Assembly (NCBI RefSeq): GCF_003752465.1 | Contig: NZ_RKHJ01000001.1 | Coordinates: 558,001-622,000 of the forward strand | Source: Agrococcus jenensis | Lineage (GTDB): Bacteria; Actinomycetota; Actinomycetes; Actinomycetales; Microbacteriaceae | Direction of reading: 5' to 3' | Length of the DNA stretch: 64,000 nt | Part shown: piece by piece, positions 24,115-33,959 of the stretch | Layout: the number at the start of each line of letters is the position of its first letter | Position numbering within the stretch: position 1 is the stretch's first letter | The notes under the pieces: model-generated | Database searches by the model: none | Told to the model about the DNA's origin: nothing | The model's input: the letters and a program-made list of their open reading frames with translations, nothing else | Made by a program: the position numbers and the translations under genes

Positions 24115-25947
24115 ATGACCACCGACGCGCTGCCCCGTGCCACCGCGCAGACCGGGACGCATCCGCGTCCCCAGCTGCTGCGGTCCGCCTGGACCGATCT
24201 CAGCGGACCCTGGGGCTTCGAGCACGACGACCACGACGCCGGCGTGCGCGAGGGCTGGGCTCGGCCCGGCCGCAATGCAGCGCGGACGATCGTGGTGCCC
24301 TTCCCGCCCGAGTCGGACGCATCCGGCATCGGTGAGCGCGGGCACCACCCGGTCGTGTGGTACCGCCGCACGGTGACCCTCGACGAGGTGCGCGCCGCCG
24401 GCTGGCAGCCCGGGATGCGCCTGCTCGTGCGCTTCGGCGCCGTGGACTACCGCGCGACCGTGTGGGCCGACGGGGCGATGCTCGGTGAGCACGAGGGCGG
24501 TCACACGCCGTTCGCCGTCGATGCCACCGGCGCTGCACGCGAGGAGAAGCCCTTCGAGCTCGTCGTGCGGGCGGAGGACGACCCGCTCGACCTCGAGCAG
24601 CCGCGCGGCAAGCAGGACTGGCTGCCCGAGCCGCACGTGATCTGGTACGACCGCACGACCGGTATCTGGCAGCCCGTGTGGCTCGAGGCGGTGCCGGAGA
24701 CGAGCATCGACCGCCTCGGGTGGTCGAGCGACCTGCCGGCCGCGCGCGTCTCGCTCGAGCTCGCGCTCTCCCGGCGTCCGCCCGCCGGCACCTCCGTGCG
24801 GGTGCGCATCGCCGACGAGGACGGCGAAGAGCTCGCCGCGGTCACGCAGCCCGTGCGGTCGCCGCGCGCGCGCATCGACCTGCCCGTGCACGCGCTGCAG
24901 AACGGCCAGGGCTACGAGTCCATGCTGTGGTCGCCGGCGCATCCGCGCCTGCTCGACGCGACGGTCGAGCTGCTCGACGCGAGCGGCTCGGCGATCGACG
25001 CCGCCGCGTCGTACCTCGGGCTGCGCAGCGTGAGCGCCGCCGGCGGCCGCTTCCTGCTCAACGACCGGCCGCATCCGGTCATCGCCGTGCTCGAGCAGGG
25101 CTACTGGCCGGGCAGCCACCTCGCGGCGCCGAGCGCCGACGCGCTGCGCGCCGAGGTCGAGCTCATCAAGGCGCTCGGCTTCACGACCGTGCGCGTGCAC
25201 CAGAAGATCGAGGACCCCCGCTTCCTGTTCTGGGCCGACCGGCTCGGCCTGCTCGTCTGGGAGGAGATGCCGAGCGCGTACGCGTTCTCGGCGACGAGCG
25301 TCGAGCGCCTCAGCCGCGAGTGGCAGGAGGCGATCGAGCGCGACCGGTCACACCCGTGCATCGTCGCGTGGGTGCCGGTCAACGAGAGCTGGGGCGTGCA
25401 GCACATCGCCCACGACGAGCGGCAGCAGCAGCTCGTGCGGGCGCTCTTCCACCTCACGAAGGCGCTCGACGACACGCGCCTCGTCATCTCGAACGACGGC
25501 TGGGAGCACGGCGACTCCGACCTGCTGACGATCCACGACTACGAGCAGGACCGCGAGCGCCTCGCGGCGTCGTACCGCGACGCGGCCGCGATCGAGCGCA
25601 CCGCGGCGGGCATCGGGCCGGCCGGCCGCCGCATCCGCTTGCTGCCGGATGCCGCGGCGCCCGGGCTCGCGGACGCGCCGGTGGTCGTCAGCGAGTTCGG
25701 CGGCGTCACCTGGGCGCCCGACGCCCCGATCGCCACCTGGGGCTACGGCGTCGCGTCGTCGGCCGAGGACTTCGAGCGCAGGCTCCGCGACGTCTTCGGC
25801 GCGCTGCACGGCGGCGCGCTCGCCGGCCTCTGCTACACGCAGCTGACCGACACGCTGCAGGAGGCGAACGGGCTCGTCGACGAGCACCGGCGCCCGAAGC
25901 TGCCGCTCGAGGTGCTGCGGGCGATCGTCACCGACGCGCCGCGCTGA
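24115..25947 (+). CDS. Glycoside hydrolase family 2 enzyme (beta-galactosidase/beta-glycosidase type)
   Basis: 610 residues with no signal peptide, so cytoplasmic. A sugar-binding jelly roll (DLSGPWGF, VVWYRRTVTLDE, RLLVRFGAVDYRATVWADG) and an immunoglobulin-like domain precede a TIM barrel. The barrel has VRVHQKIEDPRFLFWADRLGLLVWEEMPSA, the acid/base Glu in VPVNESWG and the nucleophile Glu in VVVSEFGG. ATGs at 24103 and 24106 are alternative starts. It should cleave beta-linked oligosaccharides brought in by the neighbouring importer after the surface GH43 has trimmed them. Substrate sugar is not determined. Confidence 0.92.
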   Translation: MTTDALPRATAQTGTHPRPQLLRSAWTDLSGPWGFEHDDHDAGVREGWARPGRNAARTIVVPFPPESDASGIGERGHHPVVWYRRTVTLDEVRAAGWQPGMRLLVRFGAVDYRATVWADGAMLGEHEGGHTPFAVDATGAAREEKPFELVVRAEDDPLDLEQPRGKQDWLPEPHVIWYDRTTGIWQPVWLEAVPETSIDRLGWSSDLPAARVSLELALSRRPPAGTSVRVRIADEDGEELAAVTQPVRSPRARIDLPVHALQNGQGYESMLWSPAHPRLLDATVELLDASGSAIDAAASYLGLRSVSAAGGRFLLNDRPHPVIAVLEQGYWPGSHLAAPSADALRAEVELIKALGFTTVRVHQKIEDPRFLFWADRLGLLVWEEMPSAYAFSATSVERLSREWQEAIERDRSHPCIVAWVPVNESWGVQHIAHDERQQQLVRALFHLTKALDDTRLVISNDGWEHGDSDLLTIHDYEQDRERLAASYRDAAAIERTAAGIGPAGRRIRLLPDAAAPGLADAPVVVSEFGGVTWAPDAPIATWGYGVASSAEDFERRLRDVFGALHGGALAGLCYTQLTDTLQEANGLVDEHRRPKLPLEVLRAIVTDAPR

Positions 25948-25989
25948 CCGCGCGTCAACCGCCGCTCGCAGCCCGGGCGCGACGCGCGA

Positions 25990-26029
25990 GCGCCCCCTCC
26001 GACGAGCGAGGCGCGCGGGGAGGGGGCGC
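25990..26029. terminator. Bidirectional stem-loop between GH2 and PRC-barrel genes
   Basis: An 11-bp stem, GCGCCCCCTCC and its complement, with an 18-base loop, placed between two convergent genes. Confidence 0.7.
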
Positions 26030-26043
26030 GGCGACCGGCTCGG

Positions 26044-26844
<801 letters not shown>

Positions 26845-26999
26845 GGTCCTGCCTCTCTCGTGGTCGTCGGGAGCCTCCGGCTGTGGAGGACGCACTCAGC
26901 GTTCCCGACGGCTCTGACGATGCGGTGGGCGCCCCCTGGGAGATGACGCAGACTCTCGGTGCGGCACTCGCGCATGCTGCACGCGCCGGCTGCAAGCAC

Positions 27000-27743
27000 T
27001 CACTGCGCGGGCTTGCGGTCCCTCGACAGGCCGATCTCGAGGCTCCGATCGACGACGCCCTGGGCGACCGTGAGCAGCTTGATGTTGTGCTTGCGGGCGT
27101 GGTCGCGGAGCATCCGGAACGCTCGATCCATGTCGACGTCCGCCGATGCAGCGATCACGCCCTTCGCCTGCTCGATGCAGACGCGGCTGTCGAGCGCATG
27201 CTGCAGCTGCTCGGCGAGCACGCCGCTCTCGCGGATCGCTCGCTCCTGGATGATCCCGATCGACGCGAGGTTCGCGAGCGCGCGAGCGGCAGCAGCGTCA
27301 GCACGGCTCAGCTCGCCGGGGGCCGTCCGGTACAGGCCCATGCTGCCGATGACCTCGTCACGCGCACGCAGCGGCACCGCGTGCACCGACCGGTAGCCAT
27401 AGCCGAGCGCGGTCTCGCGGAACTCGGCCCAGCTGCCGTCCACGTGCTCGACGTCGGCGACCGACACCGTGGTACCGGTCCGCGCGGCCTCGACGCACGG
27501 GCCGGCGCCGGCGTTCAGCTGCATCACCTGGACGAAGTTCACCCCCTCTTCCGAGGAGGCCACGAGCTCGGGCCGCCCGTGCGCGTCCTTCAGCAGCAGT
27601 CCCCCGGCTCCCGCGTCCACGAGCTCGACGCACTCGCCGACGACCGTGCTCAGCATCTGCAGGACGTCGTACTCCGAGGTCAGCGTCTCGGCGAGCGACG
27701 CGAGCGCCTCGCCGAGGCGTTCCGCCGTCAGCACCCTGTCCAT
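27000..27743 (-). CDS. GAF and ANTAR domain regulator (putative RNA-binding antiterminator)
   Basis: 247 residues. A GAF sensor domain (residues about 20-165; SEYDVLQMLSTVVGECVELVDAGAGGLLL, GAGPCVEAARTG, SVHAVPLRARDEVIGSMGLYR) precedes a C-terminal ANTAR domain (LQHALDSRVCIEQAKGVIAA...AFRMLRDHARKHNIKLLTVA). ANTAR proteins bind paired hexaloop RNA hairpins and prevent termination; this architecture is common in actinobacteria. Targets and the GAF ligand are unknown. It stands alone on the minus strand. Confidence 0.94.
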   Translation of the reverse strand: MDRVLTAERLGEALASLAETLTSEYDVLQMLSTVVGECVELVDAGAGGLLLKDAHGRPELVASSEEGVNFVQVMQLNAGAGPCVEAARTGTTVSVADVEHVDGSWAEFRETALGYGYRSVHAVPLRARDEVIGSMGLYRTAPGELSRADAAAARALANLASIGIIQERAIRESGVLAEQLQHALDSRVCIEQAKGVIAASADVDMDRAFRMLRDHARKHNIKLLTVAQGVVDRSLEIGLSRDRKPAQ

Positions 27744-28110
27744 GGCACCTGTCCTCCTCGAACCGCAGCGGTCGAGGAGGGATCACCTCGCCGCGTTGCC
27801 GCGGTGGAGCATCACAGCTCGCCACCTGATCTTCTCGACGACTCTAGGACCGGCAGCGCGACAGCGCCACCGGCGCGATGGTGCATCGAGCCGGCCCACA
27901 GGGGTCTCGACCCGCGCCGTCAGGGAGGTGGGCTAGCGTGGCCGCCGCACCACCACACACAGCGAGAGCGTCCCGCCGGGCCCGGTCCCCGCCCGCGGGC
28001 GCCCGCCAAGGCCGCGCTTCAGAGCTGGGGCGCCGCTGCCCCGTGGACACGTCCTCGACATCCGATCCGCGGCTCGTCGACGACGCGCAGCCCCGCCGGG
28101 CATGCGAATG
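27744..28110. other. Intergenic region without a recognisable gene
   Basis: About 370 bases upstream of the GAF-ANTAR gene and downstream of tRNA-Ser. It must hold the promoter of the GAF-ANTAR gene, but I see no clear -35/-10 pair, repeat or conserved RNA. Confidence 0.5.
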
Positions 28111-28134
28111 CCCCTTCGTGGCGAGACGAAGGGG
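28111..28134 (-). terminator. Stem-loop terminator of tRNA-Ser(GCT)
   Basis: A perfect 9-bp stem, CCCCTTCGT and its complement, around a 6-base loop, directly downstream of the tRNA on the minus strand. Confidence 0.8.
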
Positions 28135-28140
28135 CAGACG

Positions 28141-28229
28141 TGGAGACGGAGGGATTTGAACCCTCGGTCCCCTAATGGGGACTCCACCTTAGCAGGGTGG
28201 TGCACTCGGCCGGACTATGCGACGTCTCC
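28141..28229 (-). tRNA. tRNA-Ser (anticodon GCT)
   Basis: A class II tRNA with a long variable arm: acceptor GGAGACG/CGTCTCC, anticodon stem CCACC/GGTGG with loop CTGCTAA (anticodon GCT), variable arm TCCCC...GGGGA and T loop TTCAAAT. CCA is not encoded. The base after the acceptor reads as A, whereas serine tRNAs usually have G there. Confidence 0.95.
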
Positions 28230-28308
28230 TCGGCCCACCTGCTGGCAGGCCGACGGCAACTCTACCAAACGCGCGAGCCTCGGACGTGCGGGCCGGTTCG
28301 GGGCCCGC

Positions 28309-29550
28309 TCAGCTGCCGTACGGGACGACGCACGACTCCTGCGACGCATCCTGCCCCACGACCCCGTCGAGCTCGTCCGTGGGGGTGGGCGTCGGGGTCT
28401 CGGTGGCGGCGGGCGTCTCGGTGGGCAGCGGCGTCTCCGTCGCGCCCGGCGTCTCCTCGGTCGAGCCGACGCCGAGCGAGTCCTCCCCCAGCTCGATCGG
28501 CAGGTCCTGGCGGATGCGGCGCATCAGCTCGTCCGCGCGCTCCTCGTCGGGCACGACGCGGGGCCCGGAGGGCACGTTCGGGTACAGCACGAACTGCATC
28601 GTCTCGAGCGGGATGTCGGCGAGCACGCGCGCCATCGACACCATGGTGCCCACGTCGCCGAGCCCGGACGACAGCGTCATGTTCTCGATCGCGACCTGCG
28701 CGATCGCGTAGAGCTTCGTGACGTCGGTGAGCACCGCATCCGACTGCAGCGTGCGGATGAGCGACGAGAGGAACACCTGCTGCGACGAGATGCGGGCGAG
28801 GTCCGAGCCGTCGCCGACGCCGTGGCGCGAGCGGAGGAACGCGAGCGCCTGCGCGCCCTCGAGGTCGTGGGTGCCTGCCGACTCGATCACGAGCCCCGTG
28901 TACGGGTCGTCGATCGGGCCCGCGAAGCAGACCGGCACGCCGCCGACCGCGGTCGACATGCTGATGACGCCCTGGAAGGTGATCATCGCGGCGTACGGCA
29001 CGTCGATGCCGGTGAGGTCGGAGACCACCTCGGCGACGCACGACAGCCCGCCACGGGCGAGCGCCTGGTTGAACTGCACGTCGTTCTCGGCCGGCACGGC
29101 GTCGCCGGTCTCCGGGTCCTCGCACGCCGGGAAGTCGACCAGGAGGTCGCGTGGGAACGAGACGACGCGCGCGACCTCGTGGTCGTCGCTGACGTGCAGC
29201 AGCATCGTCACGTCGTTGAGGCTGCCGCCGTCGTAGGCCGACTCGCCGAACTCCTCGCCCTGGCCCTCGCGCTGGTCGGAGCCGACGAGCAGGATGTTGA
29301 AGCCGCCCTCGTAGGGGGCGAAGCCGGCCTGCGCGGGCGGCACGTCAGCCACGAGGTCGACGGTCTGGATGCCCGTGGTGAAGCGCAGGATCGAGAATCC
29401 GACGACGCCGACGACCGCGACGAGCACGACGGCCATCCCGAGCGCGATCCAGCGGAAGACGTGCGCGACGCCCGAGTGGCGGCGCAGCCGTCCGTGCCGC
29501 GGCGACATCGACGTGGTGTCGACGACGCTCCCGGTGCGCTCGGTTGCCAT
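28309..29550 (-). CDS. LytR-CpsA-Psr (LCP) family cell-wall glycopolymer ligase
   Basis: 413 residues. A short cytoplasmic tail and one membrane helix (WIALGMAVVLVAVVGVVGF) lead to the extracellular LCP domain: FNILLVGSDQREG, SLNDVTMLLHVSDDHEVARVVSFPRDLLVDFPAC, and AQALAFLRSRHGVGDGSDLARISSQQVFL. The Asp and Arg residues in these motifs bind the pyrophosphate lipid substrate. The C-terminus is a Thr/Pro/Glu-rich tail. It attaches teichoic-acid-like or polysaccharide chains to peptidoglycan. The frame continues upstream into the tRNA-Ser, but AGGAG five bases before the ATG at 29550 fixes the start. Confidence 0.95.
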   Translation of the reverse strand: MATERTGSVVDTTSMSPRHGRLRRHSGVAHVFRWIALGMAVVLVAVVGVVGFSILRFTTGIQTVDLVADVPPAQAGFAPYEGGFNILLVGSDQREGQGEEFGESAYDGGSLNDVTMLLHVSDDHEVARVVSFPRDLLVDFPACEDPETGDAVPAENDVQFNQALARGGLSCVAEVVSDLTGIDVPYAAMITFQGVISMSTAVGGVPVCFAGPIDDPYTGLVIESAGTHDLEGAQALAFLRSRHGVGDGSDLARISSQQVFLSSLIRTLQSDAVLTDVTKLYAIAQVAIENMTLSSGLGDVGTMVSMARVLADIPLETMQFVLYPNVPSGPRVVPDEERADELMRRIRQDLPIELGEDSLGVGSTEETPGATETPLPTETPAATETPTPTPTDELDGVVGQDASQESCVVPYGS

Positions 29551-29567
29551 GCGTTCTCCTTCTGCCG

Positions 29568-29652
29568 CGGAGGGCGTGGGATTCGAACCCACGAGACATC
29601 TCTGCCCACCGGTTTTCAAGACCGGCTCCATCGGCCGCTCGGACAGCCCTCC
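29568..29652 (-). tRNA. tRNA-Ser (anticodon TGA)
   Basis: Class II tRNA: acceptor GGAGGGC/GCCCTCC, anticodon stem CCGGT/ACCGG with loop CTTGAAA (anticodon TGA), long variable arm, T loop TTCGAAT, discriminator G, no encoded CCA. It lies just upstream of the LCP gene on the same strand. Confidence 0.96.
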
Positions 29653-29767
29653 CGTGCCCTCAGCGCTGGGGGCGCGCGGCGGGCCTTCGGACGATCATAG
29701 AGCGACACCGGATGCGCGGCATTCGACGGCGCTCGCAGCCGCCTGAGGGCGGCGCCCCGGTCGGCGC

Positions 29768-30568
29768 TCAGGCCCGGACGAGCAGCTCCTCGAGCACGAG
29801 CGCGAGCCCGTCGTCCTCGACGGTGGCGGTGACGTCGGTCGCGGCCTGCTTGACCTCGTCGGGCGCCTGCCCCATCGCGACCGCTCGGCCGCCGCCCTCG
29901 GCGACCCAGCGGAACATGTCGATGTCGTTGCGGCCGTCGCCCACCACGACGATGCGGTCGCGCGGGATCTCGAGCGCCTCGGCGACGCGCTCGAGGCCGG
30001 TCGCCTTGTTCACGCCGTCCGGCGCGATGTCGAGCCAAGAGGAGAAGCCGATCGCGTACGAGACCTTGTGCAGGCCGAGCGACTCGACGATCTCGAGGAA
30101 CTCGTCGACCTCGTGAACGGGGCTCATCACCACGACGCGCATCGCGGGCTGCGCGAGCAGGCCCTCGAAGGGCACGAGCTCGGCGTCGTCGAGGTTCCAG
30201 TCGACCATGCCGTTCGTGTAGCGGCGGTGCCCGCTCGGGTCCTCGACCATGTACGAGCCCTTCGGCAGTACCGCCGAGATCGCGGTGAGCGCCTCGGACG
30301 GGTCGAAGGTCTCGACGTGCACCTGCTCGTACGCGTCGCCGCGGCGCTCGAGCACGAGCGCCCCGTTCGCCGAGACGAGGTGGCTCGGCTCGATGCCGAG
30401 CCGCACCGCGGTCGACTCGGTCGTCGCCTGCGAGCGTCCGGTGGCGAGCACCACGACGTGGCCCGCGTCGACGACGGCGCGCACCGCCTCCAGCACGCGG
30501 GGCGCGAGCGAGTCGTCCTCGTGCACGACGGTGCCGTCGATGTCGAGGCCGATCAGCAGCGGCCGCAT
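29768..30568 (-). CDS. HAD-superfamily phosphatase, Cof-like type IIB
   Basis: 266 residues. HAD motifs in order: LIGLDIDGTVV (nucleophile Asp and general acid Asp), LATGRS (motif II), KATGLERVAEAL (motif III Lys) and VVVGDGRNDIDMF (motif IV acids). The cap between residues about 80 and 190 is of the C2b kind found in sugar-phosphate and flavin-phosphate phosphatases. Its ATG shares one base with the stop of serS (TGATG), so it is co-transcribed with the synthetase. Substrate unknown. Confidence 0.92.
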   Translation of the reverse strand: MRPLLIGLDIDGTVVHEDDSLAPRVLEAVRAVVDAGHVVVLATGRSQATTESTAVRLGIEPSHLVSANGALVLERRGDAYEQVHVETFDPSEALTAISAVLPKGSYMVEDPSGHRRYTNGMVDWNLDDAELVPFEGLLAQPAMRVVVMSPVHEVDEFLEIVESLGLHKVSYAIGFSSWLDIAPDGVNKATGLERVAEALEIPRDRIVVVGDGRNDIDMFRWVAEGGGRAVAMGQAPDEVKQAATDVTATVEDDGLALVLEELLVRA

Positions 30569-31827
30569 CACGCCGGCTCGATCGTGCTGATGCCGCCGAG
30601 GTACGGCTGCAGGGCCGCGGGCACGCGCACCGAGCCGTCGGGCTGCTGGTGCGTCTCGAGGATCGCGACGAGCCAGCGGGTGGTCGCGGCGGTGCCGTTG
30701 AGGGTGGCGACCGGTGCGGTCTTGCCGGACTCCGTCCGGAAGCGGGTGCCGAGCCGGCGCGACTGGTAGGTGGTGCAGTTCGAGGTCGAGGTGAGCTCGC
30801 GGTACTGCTGCTGCGACGGGATCCACGCCTCGATGTCGAACTTGCGGGCGGCGGAGGAGCCGAGGTCGCCGGCCGCGACGTCGATGACGCGGTAGTCGAG
30901 CTCGCACGCCTGCAGCATGCGCTCCTGCAGGGCGCGCATCCGCTCGTGCTCCGCCTCGGCGTCGTCGGGCTTGACGTAGGAGAACATCTCGAGCTTGTTG
31001 AACTGGTGCACGCGCAGGATGCCGCGGGTGTCGCGGCCCGCGGAGCCCGCCTCGCGCCGGTAGCAGGTCGACCAGCCGGCGTAGCGGAGCGGCTGCGCGA
31101 GGTCGACGATCTCGTCGGCGTGGAAGCCCGCGAGCGCCACCTCGCTCGTGCCGGTGAGGTAGAGGTCGTCGGCGGGCAGGTGGTAGACCTCGTCGGCGTG
31201 CTCGCCCAGGAACCCGGTGCCGCGCATGATCTCGGGGCGCACGAGGGTGGGCGTCGTGAGCGGCGTGAAGCCGTCGGCGAGCACCTGGTCGAGGCCCATC
31301 AGCATGATCGCGAGCTCGAGCCGCATGCCGATGCCGGTCAGGTAGTAGAAGCGGCTGCCCGCGACCTTCGCGCCGCGGACGATGTCGAACGCCTTGAGGC
31401 TCTCGCCGAGCTCGACGTGATCGCGGGGCTCGAAGTCGAAGGAGCGCTCCTCGCCGTGGGTCGAGAGGGTGACGAAGTTCGCCTCCTCGCCGGCGGGCAC
31501 GTCGGGGTGCACGAGGTTGCCGAGCTTCGAGACGGCCGCGTCGAACGCCGCCTCCGCCTCGGTGACGCGCGCCTGCGCGTCCTTCACGCCGGCCGCGAGC
31601 GCGCGCCCCTGCTCGATGAGCGCCGGCCGGTCCTCCTTGGCGGCGGCGCCGACGAGCTTGCCGTGCGCGTTCTGCTCAGCCCGCAGCCGCTCGAACTCGG
31701 TGATGGCAGCACGGCGGGCGCCCTCGGCGCCGAGCGCCTCGTCGACGTAGCCGACCGGGTCGCCGCGGCGCTCCTGGCTTGCCTTCACGAGGTCGGGCTG
31801 CTCGCGCAGCAGCTGAGGATCGATCAC
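30568..31827 (-). CDS. serS: Seryl-tRNA synthetase
   Basis: 419 residues from the GTG at 31827. The N-terminal coiled-coil arm ([23 protein letters not shown]... to about residue 110) grips the long arm of tRNA-Ser. The class II core has motif 1 and 2 regions ([41 protein letters not shown]) and motif 3 near [16 protein letters not shown]. The ATG at 31836 overlaps a TAGAAT -10 hexamer that lies seven bases before this GTG, so GTG is the better start and the message is probably leaderless. The product charges the two tRNA-Ser genes next door. Confidence 0.95.
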   Translation of the reverse strand: MIDPQLLREQPDLVKASQERRGDPVGYVDEALGAEGARRAAITEFERLRAEQNAHGKLVGAAAKEDRPALIEQGRALAAGVKDAQARVTEAEAAFDAAVSKLGNLVHPDVPAGEEANFVTLSTHGEERSFDFEPRDHVELGESLKAFDIVRGAKVAGSRFYYLTGIGMRLELAIMLMGLDQVLADGFTPLTTPTLVRPEIMRGTGFLGEHADEVYHLPADDLYLTGTSEVALAGFHADEIVDLAQPLRYAGWSTCYRREAGSAGRDTRGILRVHQFNKLEMFSYVKPDDAEAEHERMRALQERMLQACELDYRVIDVAAGDLGSSAARKFDIEAWIPSQQQYRELTSTSNCTTYQSRRLGTRFRTESGKTAPVATLNGTAATTRWLVAILETHQQPDGSVRVPAALQPYLGGISTIEPA

Positions 31828-31834
31828 GCCGACC

Positions 31835-31840
31835 ATTCTA
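31835..31840 (-). promoter_or_regulatory. -10 hexamer of leaderless serS promoter
   Basis: TAGAAT on the minus strand, seven bases before the GTG at 31827. It overlaps the ATG that a longer gene model would use. Confidence 0.65.
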
Positions 31841-31909
31841 CGAGCGCGCCGCAGCGCGCACCTGCGAGCCGGGTGCGCCCTTACCCGGGTTCCGGGGCGG
31901 ATCCGCCGG

Positions 31910-31915
31910 TACAGT
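31910..31915 (+). promoter_or_regulatory. -10 hexamer of leaderless promoter for the lipid-kinase-like gene
   Basis: TACAGT, six bases before the ATG at 31922. Confidence 0.6.
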
Positions 31916-31921
31916 GCGAGG

Positions 31922-32902
31922 ATGCGCGCTGCCATCGTCTACAACCCGTCCAAGATGGACCGCGACACGCTCGCGCCCCAGATCGAGTCGGCGCAGCCGC
32001 TCGACTGGTCGGAGCCGTTCTGGATCGAGACGGACGCGGACGACGCGGGCGAGGCCGCCGTGCGCACCGCGCTCGAGCAGGGCGTCGACCTGCTGCTCGT
32101 CGCCGGAGGCGACGGCACGGTGCGGGTCGCCGCCGATGCGGCGACCGGTGCTCGCGTGCCGCTCGCGATCATCCCCGCGGGCACGGGCAACCTGCTGGCG
32201 CGCAACCTCGGCATCGACGTCACCAACCTGCGGAACGCGGTGCAGACGGCCTTCGACGGCGAGGAGCGCGAGATCGACCTCGGCGAGCTCGAGATCGAGG
32301 CGCCGGACGGCACGCGCTCGAAGCACGCCTTCGCGGTCATGGTCGGCTTCGGGCTCGACGCCGAGATGATCGACAAGACCGACGAGGACCTGAAGAAGAA
32401 GGTCGGCTGGCTCGCCTACGTCGACGCCGCCGGCCGGGTGATCTCGAGCCTCGACAAGGTGCGCGTGCACGTGCGCCTCGACGGCGGCCGCACGGTGCGA
32501 TCGACGGTCAACACGATGCTGATCGGCAACTGCGGCACCGTGACGAACGGCATCATCATCCTTCCCGACGCGGCCGTCGACGACGGGATGCTCGACATCG
32601 CGCTCGTGCGCCCGCGCGGCGTGCGCGGCTGGCTGCAGCTGAGCGGCTACATCGCCCGCAACAACATGCTCGTCACGAAGCTGCTGCGTCGCCGCGGCCA
32701 CCTGGGACGGCAGCGCACCGGCGCCGCGCTCGGCTACGGCCAGGCGAAGGAGACGCAGGCGCGCCTCGAGGAGCCGCGCGCCGTGCAGGTGGACGGCGAC
32801 GTCGTGGGCGAGGCGATCGCGCTCCGCGCAGGCATCCGGCAGGACGCGCTCGTCGTGCGCGTGCCCAAGGAGCACGCGCGCGACGCCGGTCCCGCCGTCT
32901 GA
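31922..32902 (+). CDS. Diacylglycerol kinase-like lipid/sphingosine kinase family protein
   Basis: 326 residues. The kinase catalytic domain has the nucleotide loop [17 protein letters not shown], then [16 protein letters not shown]. The second beta-sandwich domain has [25 protein letters not shown] and the C-terminal VDGDVVGEA. These are the DAGKc and YegS/DgkB-type signatures; members phosphorylate diacylglycerol or related lipids at the membrane surface. It diverges from serS across a short gap with two non-overlapping promoters. Confidence 0.93.
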   Translation: MRAAIVYNPSKMDRDTLAPQIESAQPLDWSEPFWIETDADDAGEAAVRTALEQGVDLLLVAGGDGTVRVAADAATGARVPLAIIPAGTGNLLARNLGIDVTNLRNAVQTAFDGEEREIDLGELEIEAPDGTRSKHAFAVMVGFGLDAEMIDKTDEDLKKKVGWLAYVDAAGRVISSLDKVRVHVRLDGGRTVRSTVNTMLIGNCGTVTNGIIILPDAAVDDGMLDIALVRPRGVRGWLQLSGYIARNNMLVTKLLRRRGHLGRQRTGAALGYGQAKETQARLEEPRAVQVDGDVVGEAIALRAGIRQDALVVRVPKEHARDAGPAV

Positions 32903-32977
32903 GCGGGGCCGCCGTCTGAGCGGGGCCGCCGTCTGAGCGGCGCGGCCGTCTGAGCGGCGCCGCGGCGTGAGCGGTCG
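32894..32977. repeat. 17-bp tandem repeat after the lipid-kinase-like gene
   Basis: The unit GCCGTCTGAGCGGGGCC starts at 32894, 32911, 32928 and 32945 with an exact 17-base period, followed by a degenerate fifth copy. The first copy contains the stop codon of the gene at 31922-32902. It lies in the gap between two convergent genes. Confidence 0.9.
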
Positions 32978-32992
32978 GGACCGGTCGGTCGG

Positions 32993-33943
32993 TCAGTCGG
33001 CCGAGCGGGCGCCCGGCTCGCCGGCGATGAGCCCGCGCAGCCAGTCGCGCGCATCCTCGAACGAGCGGTCGGAGTAGCGGCGCTCGACCCGGATGTGCTG
33101 CTGGTCGGCCCGCGGGTAGGAGCCGAGGAACGTCACCGACGGGCTGAAGCGCGCGAGGCCGAGCAGCGCATCCGCCACCCGCTCGTCGCGGATGTGGCCG
33201 TCGGCGTCGATGACGAAGCGGTACCGGCCGAGCCGGTCGCCGATGGGCCTCGACTGGATGAGCGAGAGGTTCACGCCGCGGGTGGCGAACTGCTCGAGCA
33301 TGTCGAGCAGCACGCCCGGCTCGTCGCTCGGCAGCTCGACGACGAGGCTCGTCTTGTCGGCGCCGGTCGGCTCCCCCGCCTCGCCGGCGCGACCGACGAA
33401 GAGGAAGCGCGTCACGGCATCCGGGTTGTCGCCGATGCGGTCGGCGAGCACGTCGAGGCCGTCGACCCAGTGGCCGATCGTCGGCGTCGAGAGCGCCGCC
33501 TGCGCCGTGCCGGTGGTCAGGTCGGCGGCCGCGGTGACGTTCGACGCGGCCGGCAGGTGCGCTCGGCCCGGCAGCTCGCGCTGGAGCCAGCCGCTGCACT
33601 GCGCCCACGCGACCGGGTGGGCGGCGACGACCCGCACGTCCTCGATGCGCGTGCCGGCGGGTGCGACGAGCGAGAAGTTCACGCTCACGACGTGCTCGGA
33701 GAGGATGCGGATGCCCGGCGTCGCGGCGAGCGCGTCCTGCGCGGCGGTGACGCCGCCCTCGATCGAGTTCTCGATCGCGATCATGGCGGCGTCGGAGCGG
33801 CCCTCGGAGACGGCCGAGAGCGCCTCGGCGACGTTGGCGACCGGCACCCGCTCCGTCGTCTCGAGCCCCGGCACCTGCTCGAGCGCGGCCTCCGTGAACG
33901 TGCCGCGAGGGCCGAGGAACGTGACGACGCGGGGCTGGACCAT
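32993..33943 (-). CDS. pheA: Prephenate dehydratase
   Basis: 316 residues. The catalytic domain starts VVTFLGPRGTFTEAALEQ and contains MIAIENSIEGGV and the Thr-Arg-Phe active-site motif in AVTRFLFVGR. The C-terminal ACT domain (SLVVELPSDEPGVLLDMLEQFATRGVNLSLIQSRPI) has the ESRP-like phenylalanine-sensing segment. It converts prephenate to phenylpyruvate and is normally inhibited by phenylalanine. ATG follows TAGGCT by six bases, suggesting a leaderless mRNA. Confidence 0.97.
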   Translation of the reverse strand: MVQPRVVTFLGPRGTFTEAALEQVPGLETTERVPVANVAEALSAVSEGRSDAAMIAIENSIEGGVTAAQDALAATPGIRILSEHVVSVNFSLVAPAGTRIEDVRVVAAHPVAWAQCSGWLQRELPGRAHLPAASNVTAAADLTTGTAQAALSTPTIGHWVDGLDVLADRIGDNPDAVTRFLFVGRAGEAGEPTGADKTSLVVELPSDEPGVLLDMLEQFATRGVNLSLIQSRPIGDRLGRYRFVIDADGHIRDERVADALLGLARFSPSVTFLGSYPRADQQHIRVERRYSDRSFEDARDWLRGLIAGEPGARSAD

Positions 33944-33949
33944 GGCACC

Positions 33950-33955
33950 AGCCTA
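33950..33955 (-). promoter_or_regulatory. -10 hexamer of leaderless pheA promoter
   Basis: TAGGCT on the minus strand, six bases before the ATG at 33943. The sequence around it (GGCACCAG between ATG and hexamer) is almost identical to that before the CapA gene. Confidence 0.65.
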
Positions 33956-33959
33956 GGCT

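Noticed and set aside
29551-29631. N-terminal extension of the LCP protein
   Set aside because: These codons lie inside tRNA-Ser(TGA) and its trailer; an AGGAG site sits correctly before the ATG at 29550.
31828-31836. ATG at 31836 as the serS start
   Set aside because: It overlaps the TAGAAT hexamer; the GTG at 31827 gives the usual seryl-tRNA synthetase N-terminus (VIDPQLL) and the standard leaderless spacing.
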